Below are positions 47,958-59,737 of a DNA stretch of 64,000 nt, piece by piece (the first letter of the stretch is position 1; every line of letters starts with the position of its first letter). The stretch covers positions 868,001-932,000 of the forward strand of contig LATX02000211.1 in assembly GCA_001466705.2 (NCBI GenBank). Direction: 5' to 3'. The position numbers were made by a program, and so were the translations under genes. Below the pieces are notes generated by a model. The model was not told the origin of the DNA. It saw only the letters and a list, made by a program, of their open reading frames with translations, and searched no databases. The stretch is from Moniliophthora roreri (lineage: Eukaryota; Basidiomycota; Agaricomycetes; Agaricales; Marasmiaceae).

Positions 47958-48608
47958 ATGCTTGCCGCTCGTTTTGCTCTGAACGCGGCTCGTTCTCCCA
48001 GGGCTTTCAGCTACGTACCTTCAAGGTCCCTCATAACTCTCAAGGATACTAAAGTTAGCTTTTCATTCGTATCATTCTGACACCTGTTCACCTTGGAAAA
48101 TACCCAGTACATAGCAACTGCTACCGCTACAGGTGAAGGATGGGACGGAGAGGTGTCTTCCGGTGGTCTTGATCTCAAGCTTGCGGTCCCCAAGGAGCTC
48201 GGCGGCAGCGGGAACGGTCAAAATCCTGACCAACTCTTGGCGATGGGATATGCATGTGAGTTGTCTTTATCTTGAGAATGAGCAGGAGCTGATTTGTTCT
48301 TCGATAGCTTGTCTCCTTGGATCCATTCATGCCGTGGCTGCTGAGAAGGGCAAGGCTGACGCGGTGAAGAATGCGAAGGTGCACGCCAGTGTTCACATTG
48401 GAACGCCTAACGAAATGTCCGGTTTGGGGCTTGCTGTCTATGTAAAGGTTGAAGGTGTCGACGACGGTGAATTGTTGAAAGCTGGACATGAGGTATGTCC
48501 CCAAGGGCTACGCCATGTTATGCCATCGAGCTCTTACTTGGACTCTAGTTTTGTCCTTACGGTCGTCTGTTCCGAGAAGGTGGTATCGCCGAAATATCGA
48601 AATCATAG
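47958..48608 (+). CDS. Ohr/OsmC-family organic hydroperoxide resistance protein, copy 1
   Basis: Exons 47958-48053, 48108-48255, 48308-48492, 48549-48608 give 162 aa. The N-terminal about 30 residues (MLAARFALNAARSPRAFSYV) are Arg/Ser/Ala-rich and look like a mitochondrial presequence. The core has [38 protein letters not shown] and, after the last intron, FCPYGR, so both redox cysteines of the Ohr active site are present (ASCLLG and FCPY). Ohr enzymes are thiol peroxidases that reduce organic and fatty-acid hydroperoxides. Copy 1 has Ser just before the first catalytic Cys where copy 2 has Ala. All introns are at the same positions and phases as in copy 2, so this is a tandem duplication. 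Confidence 0.9.
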
Positions 48609-48827
48609 GTCATAAACGTCTGTGTAGTTTCGTTTCAGCTTGATTTCCTGTTGTGAGAATAAACCTCATGCCGATCAATATCAGGAGCTTTAGATAGGTG
48701 TGTATGCCGTGTATATACTCACTAAGGAATGCAGGTCACTGTGCCCGTGCGTGGGAAATTATTGAGTTGACGTCAAGGATTTGCCCTAGCAGGTTCCATC
48801 CTTTTCCTCTCCCATTATTATCAGAAG

Positions 48828-49473
48828 ATGCTTGCCGCTCGCTCTGTTTTGAAGGCTGGCCGCTTTACCCCTAGGTCTCTGAACTATGTACCCTCTAGGT
48901 CACTCATAACTCTCAAAGAGACTAAAGTCAGTCCCGAATCGTGTAATTCTGATTTCTGACTTGGTTAACTTGTACGGTGTAGTACACCGCAACTGCCACG
49001 GCTACTGGCGAAGGAAGAAATGGACATGTTTCATCCAATGGTCTCGATCTCAACCTTGCCACTCCCAAGGAGCTCGGAGGAAATGGAAATGGTCAAAATC
49101 CTGAGCAACTTTTCGCGATGGGATACGCAGGTGCGTGTTCCTGCCCTCAAGGTGAGCAATAGCTGAACTACTCTCGATAGCATGCCTCCTTGGAGCCATT
49201 CGAGCCGTCGCTGCCCAGAAGGGCAAGGCGGACGTGGTGAAGGACGCAAAGGTACACACCAGTGTCCACATCGGAACGCCCAACGAGCTGCCTGGGTTCG
49301 GACTTGCTGTCGATATCAAAGTTGAAGGAGTGGACGACGAGTTGCTGAAAGCTGGACACGAGGTATGTTGTCAAAAGACTACATCTACCGACCGTATCTC
49401 ACTTTAGCCGTAGTTCTGCCCTTATAGCCGTCTCGCCCGAGAGGGTGCTGTTGTCAAAGTATCAAAAGCATAA
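48828..49473 (+). CDS. Ohr/OsmC-family organic hydroperoxide resistance protein, copy 2
   Basis: Exons 48828-48926, 48983-49130, 49181-49362, 49414-49473 give 162 aa, the same gene structure as copy 1 starting 219 bp after it. The presequence is [20 protein letters not shown]. The core carries [39 protein letters not shown] and FCPYSR, a more canonical Ohr pair (GYAAC, CPYS). Targeting to mitochondria is inferred from the Arg-rich N-terminus. Copies are diverged in the presequence and in roughly one in five core positions but keep all catalytic residues, so both are probably functional. Confidence 0.9.
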
Positions 49474-49595
49474 TCCATAGGTCATAATTTGAAGACACGG
49501 GTGTACAAATAAAAAAGAAGAATGCATACGCATAGGTATTTGACTTGCATAACCAGCAGCTCTGTCGTCGCCCTTTGGCCGAACCTCCACCGCCT

Positions 49596-51035
49596 TCAAA
49601 TAATCTCACCGTTGAACAACAAGCTGCGAGCTTTTCGGCTGCAGCACTCGGCGCATCTCTTCAACTCTCCACATTTCGTCGAAGCCTTCAAGCACATCTT
49701 TGGTGCATATCTGATCACTTCCTCTGTCACATCTGGGTGAGCGGAACGCCATAGGGCTCTGTCCAAGAACACCTGTCCCCCTGCTGTTTTCGCTTGCGGC
49801 AACCACGTTTGACCATGTGCCTGGGCATACTTGATGCAGCAATGCATGCATCTTTTCTCGAGCCCGCAGTTATTCTCCTGCTTGATGCAGTCCTTGGGAA
49901 TGGCAGCCAGAAGACGCGGAGAGGACCGTGGAGCCATAGGATCGATGATAGCATGAATGAGCTCGTGCACCAGCGAACCCCGCTCTTGCTCAGCCATATC
50001 TTGAATATCATCGTCATCGTCGTCGTTATCGTCGTGAAGCTCGTCCTCTGTAATAATATCTGGCTCAGAGATGGCGACATGCGGCACCTCCTCTTCCTTG
50101 ACAACTGTAATGACCTCAGGCTCGGCGTAAACTGCTTGTTCTGTGACCACGTTGTCCACATCTTCGTTGTCCACATCTTCGCTCTCCACGATGATAGTTT
50201 CTGTCTCTGAAGAAGAGTAGGAACATGAAGTACCCTCACTATTCTCCCTGGCAGGGGGCTGAACCGTGGTATCCTGTACCCTTGAACTGGCAAATTCGGG
50301 CCCCAAGTCTTTTTCGAAGACGGCCTCAACGACATTCGCCACAACACCATCCAAATCTTCTCGGTTGCGGATCTCTCTCGCATATCTACTCCTTGCGTGG
50401 TAAACACGCAACGCGAACGGGAAGCCCATCATTTCAGCATCTTCCATGCTTATGTCGTCCTCGCTCATCACTAACTCTTCCAGACCGGCGCGGAACCAGG
50501 AATGGACACCCCATCGGCGACCTAAAACGACCTTGTCTCTCGCAGTTTGAATAAGGCGCTGCGCCTGATCGGCTAGCTCACGCGCAAGCTCGTGGAACCC
50601 CCACCTCATTGCAAGCTCGAGGGCTGGCACGAGGACTTCGAGCTGCAGAGGCTTGCTGCATGGATGTGTCCCGTTCCCAGGAAACATGGTATTACTGCCA
50701 TAATAGTCCTTGGTGAGTGATAGCGGGGTTTCTCCGGGACTTGAGTGCTTACTATGGTCGTAAAATCACAGTCAGGAAGGCCTCGAATGCCCTCTTGGTA
50801 CAATCACTCAGTCTGAGAACGGAGGTTTTGCCGCTCTCGGTCCCGATCGCAGGGTATAACACTTTAAAGGTGTCGCTGATAGGAAAGAGAATCTCCGGAA
50901 GCTGAAATAGCTCATCTTCGACCTAAACCTTCTGTAAGTTCATTTCCTGACGTTCATTGATTCGACGCTAACCTGGAATACGACCGGCCTCAGGAAGAAA
51001 TATTCGTTTGGGCTAAGGGTACCTCTATGGTTCAT
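49596..51035 (-). CDS. BTB/POZ protein with C-terminal double-Cys module, array member 2
   Basis: Exons 51035-50973, 50922-50753, 50694-49596 give 443 aa. Exon 1 is short (MNHRGTLSPNEYFFLRPVVFQ). The BTB segment reads VEDELFQLPEILFPIS to FEAFLTVILRPY. The helical region contains ALELAMRWGFHELA, WFRAGLEELVMSEDDI and LRVYHARSRYAR. The linker is the most acidic of the array (ESEDVDNEDVDN, then HDDNDDDDDD). The two Cys modules are DCIKQENNCGLEKRCMHCC and MCLKASTKCGELKRCAECC, separated by WLPQAKTAGGQVFLDRALW. It ends GEII. It sits tail to tail with Ohr copy 2 (122 bp between stops). Members 1 and 2 are the most diverged from the others. Confidence 0.85.
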
Positions 51036-52367
51036 GGTGGTTAAACCAGAAGAAAGAATGTGTTCGCAGCTCGCTCCCCTTCAATGTTTTAAACGTTCAG
51101 TCTTGTAGTTTATGTAAGGTAGTGGTGTACACGTTTTTGTGGACGGGGTAACTCGAGACATGTTGAGGACAGCGAGAGCTACTTTATTGGCGTGTGCTGT
51201 TTCACGGAAGGGTGGTGCCCTGCTGAACTACCGCATCCTCTGCTCTCAAACGCGTGTCCTGGCTTCGAGTCCTCGTGTTCCACGGCCTGAGTTTCAGGTT
51301 GCGGTGGTACGTCAACAGTTAATGGAAGGTCAACGCCGAGGCCTGGCACTTCCACCCCTTTCACGAGCACGGAGTTAACAGCCTTCGAGGCTATCGGAGA
51401 CCTGGATTCGACATTCAGAGGCATGTTATCGATGGTCTTCCTAAACCTTGCACAATGCAAATGGAGTCTGACGAATTCCTTGAAGCCGATGTCTTCGTCG
51501 CTTTTCACTAGTTCCTCAAGGCAAATGGCGGAGATGACGGAGAGTTACAATTGGACCTATCACAACCTTCTGTACGTCGCCGTTGGGTGACGAAAGTAAG
51601 CGAACCGCTTGTGTGTGAATGTCCTCAATCAGTAGTATTAAGGAGTTCCGTTGGTAAATTGAATGGAGGCCTTCCGGCGAACATATGGGAACTATGAAAT
51701 TTGAGTACTCCTATTGGCCGAGATATAATTTTTATTCAAGGACAGTAAGTGTCCAGCTCAATGAGCAAAGTCGTGGAGGTCATTTCAAGGACGACACACT
51801 TCAGGAAGTAGGTTGTTCTTGACTCCCTTGGTATTGCAGGATTCTTTCTTGGCACATGAAGAAACCGTCATCGACGAGTACCATAAGGTACATACTCCAT
51901 GATAGCTGGAGGTTCAATCGAATCACGTCGCCCCATTCATTAGTACCGTTTTGCACCTTTCCGCTGGATAGCTACAAAGGAATGAGTAAGATAGTTCAAG
52001 CTAGATGACTATGCAAAAACTTACAGTAGTGCCCATACTTATTGACAACATTGACAACCTGTTCCAAGTCCGTAATCACACTGTTCCTCAAGACTCCTTA
52101 AGCCTTTGAAAGTCCCTATGAATCTGTAGTGTGTGATGTTGATTGAATGACCGTGTTCGACTTCATAACATGACGGTAGAGATAGATCAAAAAGCATTGG
52201 CGTTTCATACTTTCACGGAGCCTCATTGGAGCCTCAAATGCTTTACTCCATGTTAATCCAGTATATAAAAATACATCGCAAGCGCTAAACGCGCAGCATA
52301 AAGGTCATAGCTACATAAAGTGGTGTTTCGTGTCCTTGCTACAGCAATGTGACCATCCTTTAGTTCC
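51036..52367. other. Intergenic gap in the BTB array
   Basis: 1.3 kb. An open frame on the - strand (51508-51179, about 109 codons) has no partner exon or family features, so it is not called. No terminal repeats or transposon signatures were found. Confidence 0.4.
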
Positions 52368-53857
52368 TCAGATAACCTTCCCATGCTTCAACAACTCTTC
52401 AAACTTGTTCAAGCAGCATTCAAGACACCTCTTCGTCATCCCACACTGTTTCTCTTTCCGTTCACAGGCCTTAGGTACGTGCTGCAGCACCTCCCTTGAG
52501 GAACTGGGGAAACCTTGACCTTCGGTCCCTGGACTCCAAACCGTCATGTCTAAGACAACGCGAGCGAAGTCATCCTTTGGCTGCGGCATCCATCCAAGTT
52601 CATGGTATCGTTTCGCTTCTTTGACGCAACAAGCCCTGCACCTTCTTTCTGACCCACACCTCGATTCGCCTTGGTGGCAGACTATGGGAACTTTGCCCAG
52701 GATTGTTACATTCTCGCGTAAACGAGAATTGATGATCGCCCGCACGACTAATCGCTGAATATCGATTGAAGCAGGGTATTCGTAAACTGGTGGGGCAGGC
52801 TGTTGTGTCGGCGAACTCGAGCTAGATGCGATAACCCCCGTTGCGGGCACTGGTTCGTTGACCGGCGATGGGGAAATCTGAGCTCCCACATGAAGAGAAT
52901 ATTCAGTGGGTACCGCAACCTGGGTAGTCGCAATGCCTGAGACATCGAGGTTTAGATCCTCAGGCATCGCATCCTCTGTAGCAATAACTGTTTCGACCTC
53001 CGAATCTTCATGAAAGCTACTTTGAGTTGTAAACTGATTCGGCTGCTCTGGGGTATCCACTTGCGGTTCCAGAGGAACCAAAGCCGGGAACTTCGCCAAT
53101 TCGTCCGCGAATCGATGCTCGATGATCTCTGCAGTGATCGAGGCCTCCGTCCTGCTATCCCCCGCAATATCACGCATTTCCCTTGCATATCTTGTTCGTG
53201 CGTGATATATACGAATAGTGAAAGCAAGCCCAATTTCCTCTGCTTCCTCCAGGGTGATATCCTCCTCGCTTTGCACCAACTCCTCCAGACCTGGTCGATA
53301 CCATGAAGGTAGCGTATACTTGCGACCCAACGCAACCTTTTGAACGGCAGATTGAATGAATTGACCGGCTTGAGCACTAATATCTTCAGCCAATTGACGG
53401 AATCCCCAATTCGTTGCAAGGTCGAGTGCCGGGATCAAAGTTTCGAGGGAATTTGGAAGGTTACAAGGATGGGTTTCAGGGAACATGCGGGAGCTGCAGT
53501 TATTTAGTCTATGGATCATTATGACGAGCTAAAGTGTACTCACTACGGCTGTAAAATCACCGTCAAAAATGCCCCAAACTGCTCCTTCGTACAATCTCCC
53601 AACACGACGGGACCATTCCCTTCCAGTATCGCTGGATGTAACTCCTGGAATTTCTCACTGGCCGGAAACACAGTATCGGGGATCTGGAACAGTTCATCAT
53701 CGACCTGAATAACGAAAGATAAGCGGACTTCTAGCACGACTTGGCAAAATAATACCTGGAAGACGACTGGTTGCAAGAAGAAGTGCTGATTCGGTGTACA
53801 CTTCTTGGATGGCTTCAAATCCTCTGCGTCGGAGGGTGTATCTGCATTCCACTTCAT
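52368..53857 (-). CDS. BTB/POZ protein with C-terminal double-Cys module, array member 3
   Basis: Exons 53857-53756, 53704-53544, 53493-52368 give 462 aa. Exon 1 ends HFFLQPVVFQ. The BTB segment is VDDELFQIPDTVFPASEKFQELHPAI, with FGAFLTVILQP before intron 2. The helical part has ALDLATNWGFRQLAEDI, WYRPGLEELVQSEEDI and IRIYHARTRYAREMRD. A Ser/Pro-rich linker leads to VCHQGESRCGSERRCRACC and, 45 residues on, ACERKEKQCGMTKRCLECC. It ends HGKVI. The 51-nt first intron (53755-53705) has no stop and a multiple-of-three length, so retention would insert 17 residues between lead and BTB. Member 4 is its close duplicate, sharing MFPETHPCNLP and the EVLQHVP...CERKEKQCG module almost unchanged. Confidence 0.87.
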
Positions 53858-54291
53858 GCTGTCAGCTGGTAGTTAACGTTGACAATTGTGACAAGGGCTG
53901 TCATGAGAATAGCATGAGGCTTGTCTTCTGCATCACAATTCATTCCCATCGGACCTCAGTAGAGGCGCCAGTGTCGATTCAAGTTCTCCTTTAAGTCTGA
54001 AGAGCAGATGATTGTTGATATAATTGGCCCTTGGGAGTCATAGATAGTGGTGGGAAGGAATGAAGAGGCGTTGATTTGATCCGCCACGCGCACGTCACCT
54101 TCGGTTATGGCTGTATGTAGTAGCAAATCTGAGGGTGGATTTATTATAAATACGATACACGCATGACAGAAAAGTCTTCGAGAGTTCGCCGGGCTTCATG
54201 ATCAAGAGTCTATCCAACGCATAGAAAACAAATCGAAAGCAGATACTGCTCCTACGTGAGGTGTACAGTTGTATCCTGCAAAGTAAACCCA
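53858..54291. other. Spacer between BTB members 3 and 4
   Basis: About 430 bp, promoter of member 3 and 3' UTR of member 4. No gene seen. Confidence 0.4.
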
Positions 54292-55764
54292 TCAGATAAC
54301 CTCCCCGTGTTTCAACAGCTCGTCAAATTTGTTTGAGCAACATTCAAAACACCTCTTCGACACTCCACACTGCTTCTCCTTCCGTTCGCAAGTCCTAGGT
54401 ACGTGTTGCAGCACCTCCACCGAAGAGGTGGGGAATCCTGAGCCCTCCCTACCTTCACTCCAAACCGTCGTGTCCAGAATGATACGACCAATTGTAGATT
54501 TTGGTTGAGGCATCCATCCCAGTTTACGGTATCGTCGGGCCTCCTTGATGCAGCAAGACCGGCACCTTCCCCCTCGTCCACACCGAAGTTCGCTCTGCTG
54601 ACAGGTTTTAGGAACATTGGACAAAATCGTAACGTTTACGCGAAGAAGAGAGTTGACAATTGCCCGCAAGACCAGTCGCTGTATCTCGATTGAAACGGGG
54701 TTGGCATGGGTTGATGTGGTAGCCTGTTCCGATGGCTGTGTGACCGAGCTCGAGCTGGATGCGATGGCTTCCTCTAACGAGGATACTGGGTTGACCGTCG
54801 AAGGCGCAGTATTCCAGTCTGTATGTTGAGTAGCTGCAACATTTGGGACATGAGCTCTCGGTGTCTCGGGCACTTCATCCTCAGTGACAACCACTGTCCC
54901 GACCTCCGATTCATCATGAACCCCAAATTCTACTGCCGAGTGTTGATCATCTAGAGCTTCTGAGACTGCCTCCTGGAATCTCTCCAATTCATCTGCAAAC
55001 CGATACTCGATGATTTCTGAAATAATTGAGATTTCCGTTCTGTTGTCTCCAGGTAATGTAATATCGCGCATTTCCCTTGCGTATCTTGCTCGTGCGTGAT
55101 ACACGCGAATAGTAAAGGCTAGTCCAATCTCTTCTGCTTCCTCCAGGGTGATGTCCTCATCGCTCTGCACCAACTCTTCCAGGCCCGGCCGATACCATAA
55201 TGGCAGCATGCACTTCCAACCCAATGAGAGTTTCTGAATGGCAGATGTCAGAAACTGACCGGCCTGTGCGCCAATATCTTCAGTTAGTTGACGAAATCCC
55301 CATTTCGTTGAGAGATCGAGAGCCGGGATCAAACTTTCGAGGGAATGTGGAAGGTTGCAAGGATGAGTCTCAGGGAACATGCGGGAACTACAGTTATTTA
55401 GTATACGAATTAATCACACAAGCTGAAGGGTACTCACTATGGCTGTAAAATCACTGTCAAAAATGCCCCAAACTGCTCTTTCGTACAATCTTTCAATATA
55501 ACGGGTTCATTTTCTTCTGAGATTGTTGGGTACAGTTCCCGAAATTTCTCGCTAACAGGGAAGACAGTATCAGGGATTTGAAACAACTCGTCGTCTACCT
55601 GAATGACAAGTAGTGAACTACACTAAGTTTAAGTTTTAAGCATGCCTCACCAAGACACTCACCTGAAAGACGACTGGCTTCAAGAAGAAATGCGGATTCG
55701 GTGTACATGTCTTGGACGGCTTCGTATCTTCTGCCTTGGAGGACGTATCTGGATTCAGCTTCAT
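54292..55764 (-). CDS. BTB/POZ protein with C-terminal double-Cys module, array member 4
   Basis: Exons 55764-55663, 55598-55438, 55387-54292 give 452 aa. Exon 1 is MKLNPDTSSKAEDTKPSKTC and ends FFLKPVVFQ. The BTB segment is VDDELFQIPDTVFPVSEKFRELYPTI. The helical part (ALDLSTKWGFRQLTEDIG; WYRPGLEELVQSDEDI; IRVYHARARYAREMRD) is nearly that of member 3. The Cys modules are TCQQSELRCGRGGRCRSCC and TCERKEKQCGVSKRCFECC with WMPQPKSTIGRIILDTTVW between. It ends HGEVI. The 64-nt first intron is longer than that of member 3. Linker sequences have drifted much more than the BTB and Cys parts, a sign that the ends are under selection. Confidence 0.87.
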
Positions 55765-56101
55765 CCTATCAAGTCGTGGTTGCCTGCTATGACAGGGATT
55801 ATGAAGTCTGTCTTCTGCATCACGATGGGACCCCAGTGGAAGCGCGTGTCAGTGCTGATTCAATTGACCTCGACAGATTTCTTTGAGAGGAAATCGCTCT
55901 GAAGACCAGCCAACGAGATCGCAAGGCAAACATCGTTTGGAAGCAGAGACGGTAATGGAGAAAGAAAGGAAGATGTCGTCTAAACATGAACCGATCAAAT
56001 GATCCAGGTACATTTTCCAGCCTTCGCGACTAGTATGTCTGCGACTTCCACAGTACATGAAATAAGATACAATATAAAAACAGTGACACCCCTTTGTATC
56101 C
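55765..56101. other. Spacer between BTB members 4 and 5
   Basis: About 340 bp; promoter of member 4 and 3' UTR of member 5. No gene seen. Confidence 0.4.
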
Positions 56102-57550
56102 TTAGATCATATCTCCCGCTTGCATCAAATTACTCGCCTCTTGTACGATGCAGTTCCAACACCTCGCTGGCTCTCCACACAGTAATTTCACCGTGGAGCA
56201 GGCCTTGGGCACGCTACGCAGGATTTCACCTGAAGAGCTAGATACTCCAGGTTTCTGCATAACGTGTTCTAAGCAAGCCTGGCCCAGAGTTGTCTTAGCC
56301 TTGGGAAACCATTCCAAACCCTGCAACTCCTTCGCCTTCTTCTGACAGCACCCTACGCATCTTTGGTCATAACACCGGTTCATCATACACTTCCTCGGAA
56401 CGAGGGACATGAGTTCCGAGGTTTTTCGTGCGGCACCGGTGCTGTCGAGGATGGTTAAAATGATTTGACGTACATCTTCTACCACCTTTTTCTGCGTCTC
56501 GTCCAGAATCGCGCCGTCCGTCTGTCCATCAGACGATTCTGGTGTTGCTGCATTAGTGGATGTAGACTTGGATGCACCGAGAGGTGCATGAGTCGGTGGC
56601 GGGTCCTTGGATGTCACATATTCTGATGATGTCAAGCTGGAAGGTGTTTGATGCTGCCCGACCTCCACGAAGCTCCCGTCGGGTGCTGAAGTCACCACTA
56701 TAGTTTCTGCCTCCGACTCGGTATTTAGCAGAGACTCCGTTTCGTCGGTATCGCTGGCAGAAGTGCTGAACATCGCCAACTCATCAGCAAACATATCCTT
56801 GACAATATCGGATACGTCAGTGGTGGTGATTTCAGAGTCGCCTCGAGCACCCTTTGCATATTTCGCTCTAGCGCGATAGACTCGAAGAGCGAGGGGTAAT
56901 CCGACGGCCTCTGCGTCTTTTTGTGAGATATCATCGTCACTGGCAATTAGTTGTTCGAGACCTCGGTGGAACCATGATTGAACAGTGTATCGGAGACCAA
57001 AAGTGACCTTCTCCACCGGTGAGCTCATGAGAAGGCCGGATTGAGCGCTAATATCTTGACAGAGACGATGAAAGCACCATTTCTTCGCAAGTTCGAGGGC
57101 AGGCAGCAGGACTTGGAGGTGTAGGAGCTCTTTGCAAGGGTGTCTGCTGGTGAACATCTGGGAGCTGTGAATATGATCAATGACCCGACTACGACGTTTA
57201 TAGAAACATGTTGTACTCACTATGGGTGCAAAACAACGGTCAAAAGGGCCTCAAATTGTCTCTTCGTACAGTCTCTCAAAACAACTGGAGCGCCATTCCT
57301 TTCCAATACTCCTGGATATAACTCATTGAAAATCTCGCTTTCCGGAAACACGATACTTGGGATCTGGAACAACTCGTCGGCGACCTGAAAATTCTTTGTC
57401 CTTGAGTGCTTGTATGATTTGGCAATTTGGGGTCGTGCAAACCTGGAAGATGATAGACTGTAGGAAGAAATATGGATTCGGTTTGCAGTTCGTTGTGGCT
57501 GGCTTGAATTCGCTCTGCGTCAATACAGGCTCCTGAGGGTACCACTTCAT
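56102..57550 (-). CDS. BTB/POZ protein with C-terminal double-Cys module, array member 5
   Basis: Exons 57550-57443, 57384-57221, 57164-56102 give 444 aa. Exon 1 starts MKWYPQEPVLTQSEF and ends FFLQSIIFQ. The BTB segment is VADELFQIPSIVFPESEIFNELYPGV with FEALLTVVLHPY. The helical region has ALELAKKWCFHRLCQDI, WFHRGLEQLIASDDDI and LRVYRARAKYAKGARG. The linker is Thr/Ser-rich. The first Cys module is shortened (CMMNRCYDQRCVGCC, C-x4-C-x4-C-x2-CC) and the second ends in a single Cys (ACSTVKLLCGEPARCWNC), features shared in part with members 6 and 7. It ends QAGDMI. Exon 2 is 3 nt longer than in the others (one extra codon). Confidence 0.86.
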
Positions 57551-58196
57551 ATCTTCAGGTAGTGGATGGGAATCAAAAGTACATGCAATGCCCTGTCAAA
57601 CGCACAAAGTTCAACACGAGCCCTCGATGCCAACTATCAATGCTGAACGCGTACTGGGCTTGATTTGATCCTTGAATTAAACTGTCAGGTTGCTATCATG
57701 GCTGGCTGTGAGAAGAGTTGTTGCATTCAGGGTAGCAAATGACAGTTCACAGTTCCCCTTTCCCCAGCCTCTTTTCTCTTGTCTTGATTAGGGTTCGGTA
57801 CAAAGAACGTTAGAATGATAGCATTTCAGCCGAGAAAAAGAGACTCACATCGGCCAGAGATAGGCATATTTGAGCGCTGAACGTCAATGTCAGCGTTGGA
57901 CGCTCAACTTGACAAAGCTCAAGGCTTAGGCGTCAGGCTGGAAACCGTTGATGGCACGCACGACGTCCTCCGCACAGTGACTTTCCCATCATTCCGGCCG
58001 CGTTCCGGTCGCCTGCAATGAACTAGCTTTGTTCAAAGATTCCAAGAGAAGGTAAATTAAAAAGGGTCAATAGGTACGTCTTATTATTCTCGCGCGATAA
58101 CACGTCCCACCAAACCCAACCTCAAATTCCAGGTCCATCATACAGATATCGCTACTGGCTAATACTATCGCCTTTCCACTCGTATACCATGCTCAT
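57551..58196. other. Spacer between BTB members 5 and 6
   Basis: About 650 bp with no gene recognised. It contains the promoter of member 5 and the short 3' UTR of member 6. Confidence 0.4.
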
Positions 58197-59737
58197 TCAA
58201 ATCATATCACCCCGCTGGACCATCTTTTCGACTTCCCTCGCAATACAATCCCAGCATCTCTGGCCGACTCCACACCTTTTTGCCTTCGCTGAACAACTAA
58301 TCGGAACCCCACGTAATACTTCATCCAAAGAATTTGCTTTACCGCCACTATCAAGGATGTGTCTCAAACAAATCTTGGAAAGGGTTGTCCTTGCCATGGC
58401 TTCCAGATTGCTTCCAAGACTCGTCTGGGCTTTCCTCTGGCAGCATGGTCTGCACCTTCTGAGATCACTACATTTCTTTTTGGCGCACTCAGTGCGACGC
58501 GGAACAAGGGCCAATATACGTGGCGAGCGTCGCAAATCACCAGTCTGGTCAATGATAGCACGTATAAGATCGCGAGCGATATCAGTGCTGATACTCCCAG
58601 TTAGGGCAGAGGCATCTGAATCATTGGAATTCGAGGCAACATGGTGCTCACTATAGCGGCAAGTGAGTGGAACACTTTCAGGGGGAATCGCAGAGACACT
58701 AACTGATTCGGATCTGAAGGATTGGTCTCCACATTCTTTTTAGCCTGGGCTTCACTTGCTGTCTCCGATTCTTTCGTCGCCGAAGCAACAGTATGGGACG
58801 GCGTCTGACCCTCGGGAAGAATGACCTCTGTATCCATTCGCTCCTGTTGAGCCACCACCTCAAAGCCCTCGTTGGTCTCTGTTACAGTGTCCACAATGGT
58901 CTGTTCGACTTGACGAGGCTGGTCTTCACTTTCGATAACCTCCGAACGAGAGACAGGGAAAACAGTCAAGTCTTCGGCAAATATACTCCCGACAATCTCG
59001 GACACAATAACTCTCTTATCGTCGAGGGTTCTATCCCGTATATTCCTCGCATATCTGGCTCTCGCGTGATACAATCGAAGGGCGAGCGGGAAACCGATGT
59101 CCTCCGCATCTTCCAGTGTAATATCCTCATCGCTTGCGACCAGATCTTCGAGACCCGAGCGATACCATGGAAGAACGCCGTAGTGGTGACCTACGGCAAT
59201 CCTCTGTACGGGCGAGCTCATGAGAGGTCCCGCCTGATGGCCGATATCCTGAGCCAGCTGATGGAACCCCCATTTCTTCGCGAGTTCAAGCGCGGGAAGT
59301 AAAGTCTCGAGAAGAAGTGGATAATTGCATGGGTGTTTGCCGTTGAACATATGGGAGCTGGGGTGGGAATAGGTGAGTACTTTGGGCTTTGAAGAGGACA
59401 TGCCATGCTCACTGTGGCTGTAGGATGACGGTCAGAAATGCCTCAAAATGCCTTTTGGTACAATCCTGCAAGACTACCGGTTCCTTGCCTTCCAAGATGG
59501 CTGGATACATTTCCTTGAACTTCTCGCTCGCAGGGAACACAGTGTCTGGAATCTGGAACAATTCATTCTCTACCTGTAGTATATTCTTTTGTGAGTAGTC
59601 TGTGTCTCGATATGGGTCGAACAAACCTGAAATATGACAGTCTGTAGAAAGAAATATCGATTCGGTTTGCACTCTTCTACACTGACTGGCTTGGCCGCCT
59701 TACTCGCTAGTGCAGGTCCGTGTGGATACCACTTCAT
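58197..59737 (-). CDS. BTB/POZ protein with C-terminal double-Cys module, array member 6
   Basis: Four exons (59737-59627, 59573-59413, 59357-58704, 58650-58197) give 459 aa. The third intron (58703-58651, GTTAGT..CTATAG) falls in the linker and is shared only with member 7. Exon 1 is MKWYPHGPALASKAAKPVSV, ending YFFLQTVIFQ. The BTB segment is VENELFQIPDTVFPASEKFKEMYPAI, ending FLTVILQPHSHMF. The helical part has ALELAKKWGFHQLAQDIG, WYRSGLEDLVASDEDI and LRLYHARARYARNIRD. The Cys modules are ECAKKKCSDLRRCRPCC and SCSAKAKRCGVGQRCWDC. It ends QRGDMI. Without the linker intron the ORF would stop before the Cys region, so a naive ORF search splits this gene in two. Confidence 0.87.

Noticed and set aside
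51179..51508. 109-codon - strand open frame in the BTB array gap
   Set aside because: No similarity to the BTB family, no exon partner, and the region upstream shows no start or splice signals I trust.
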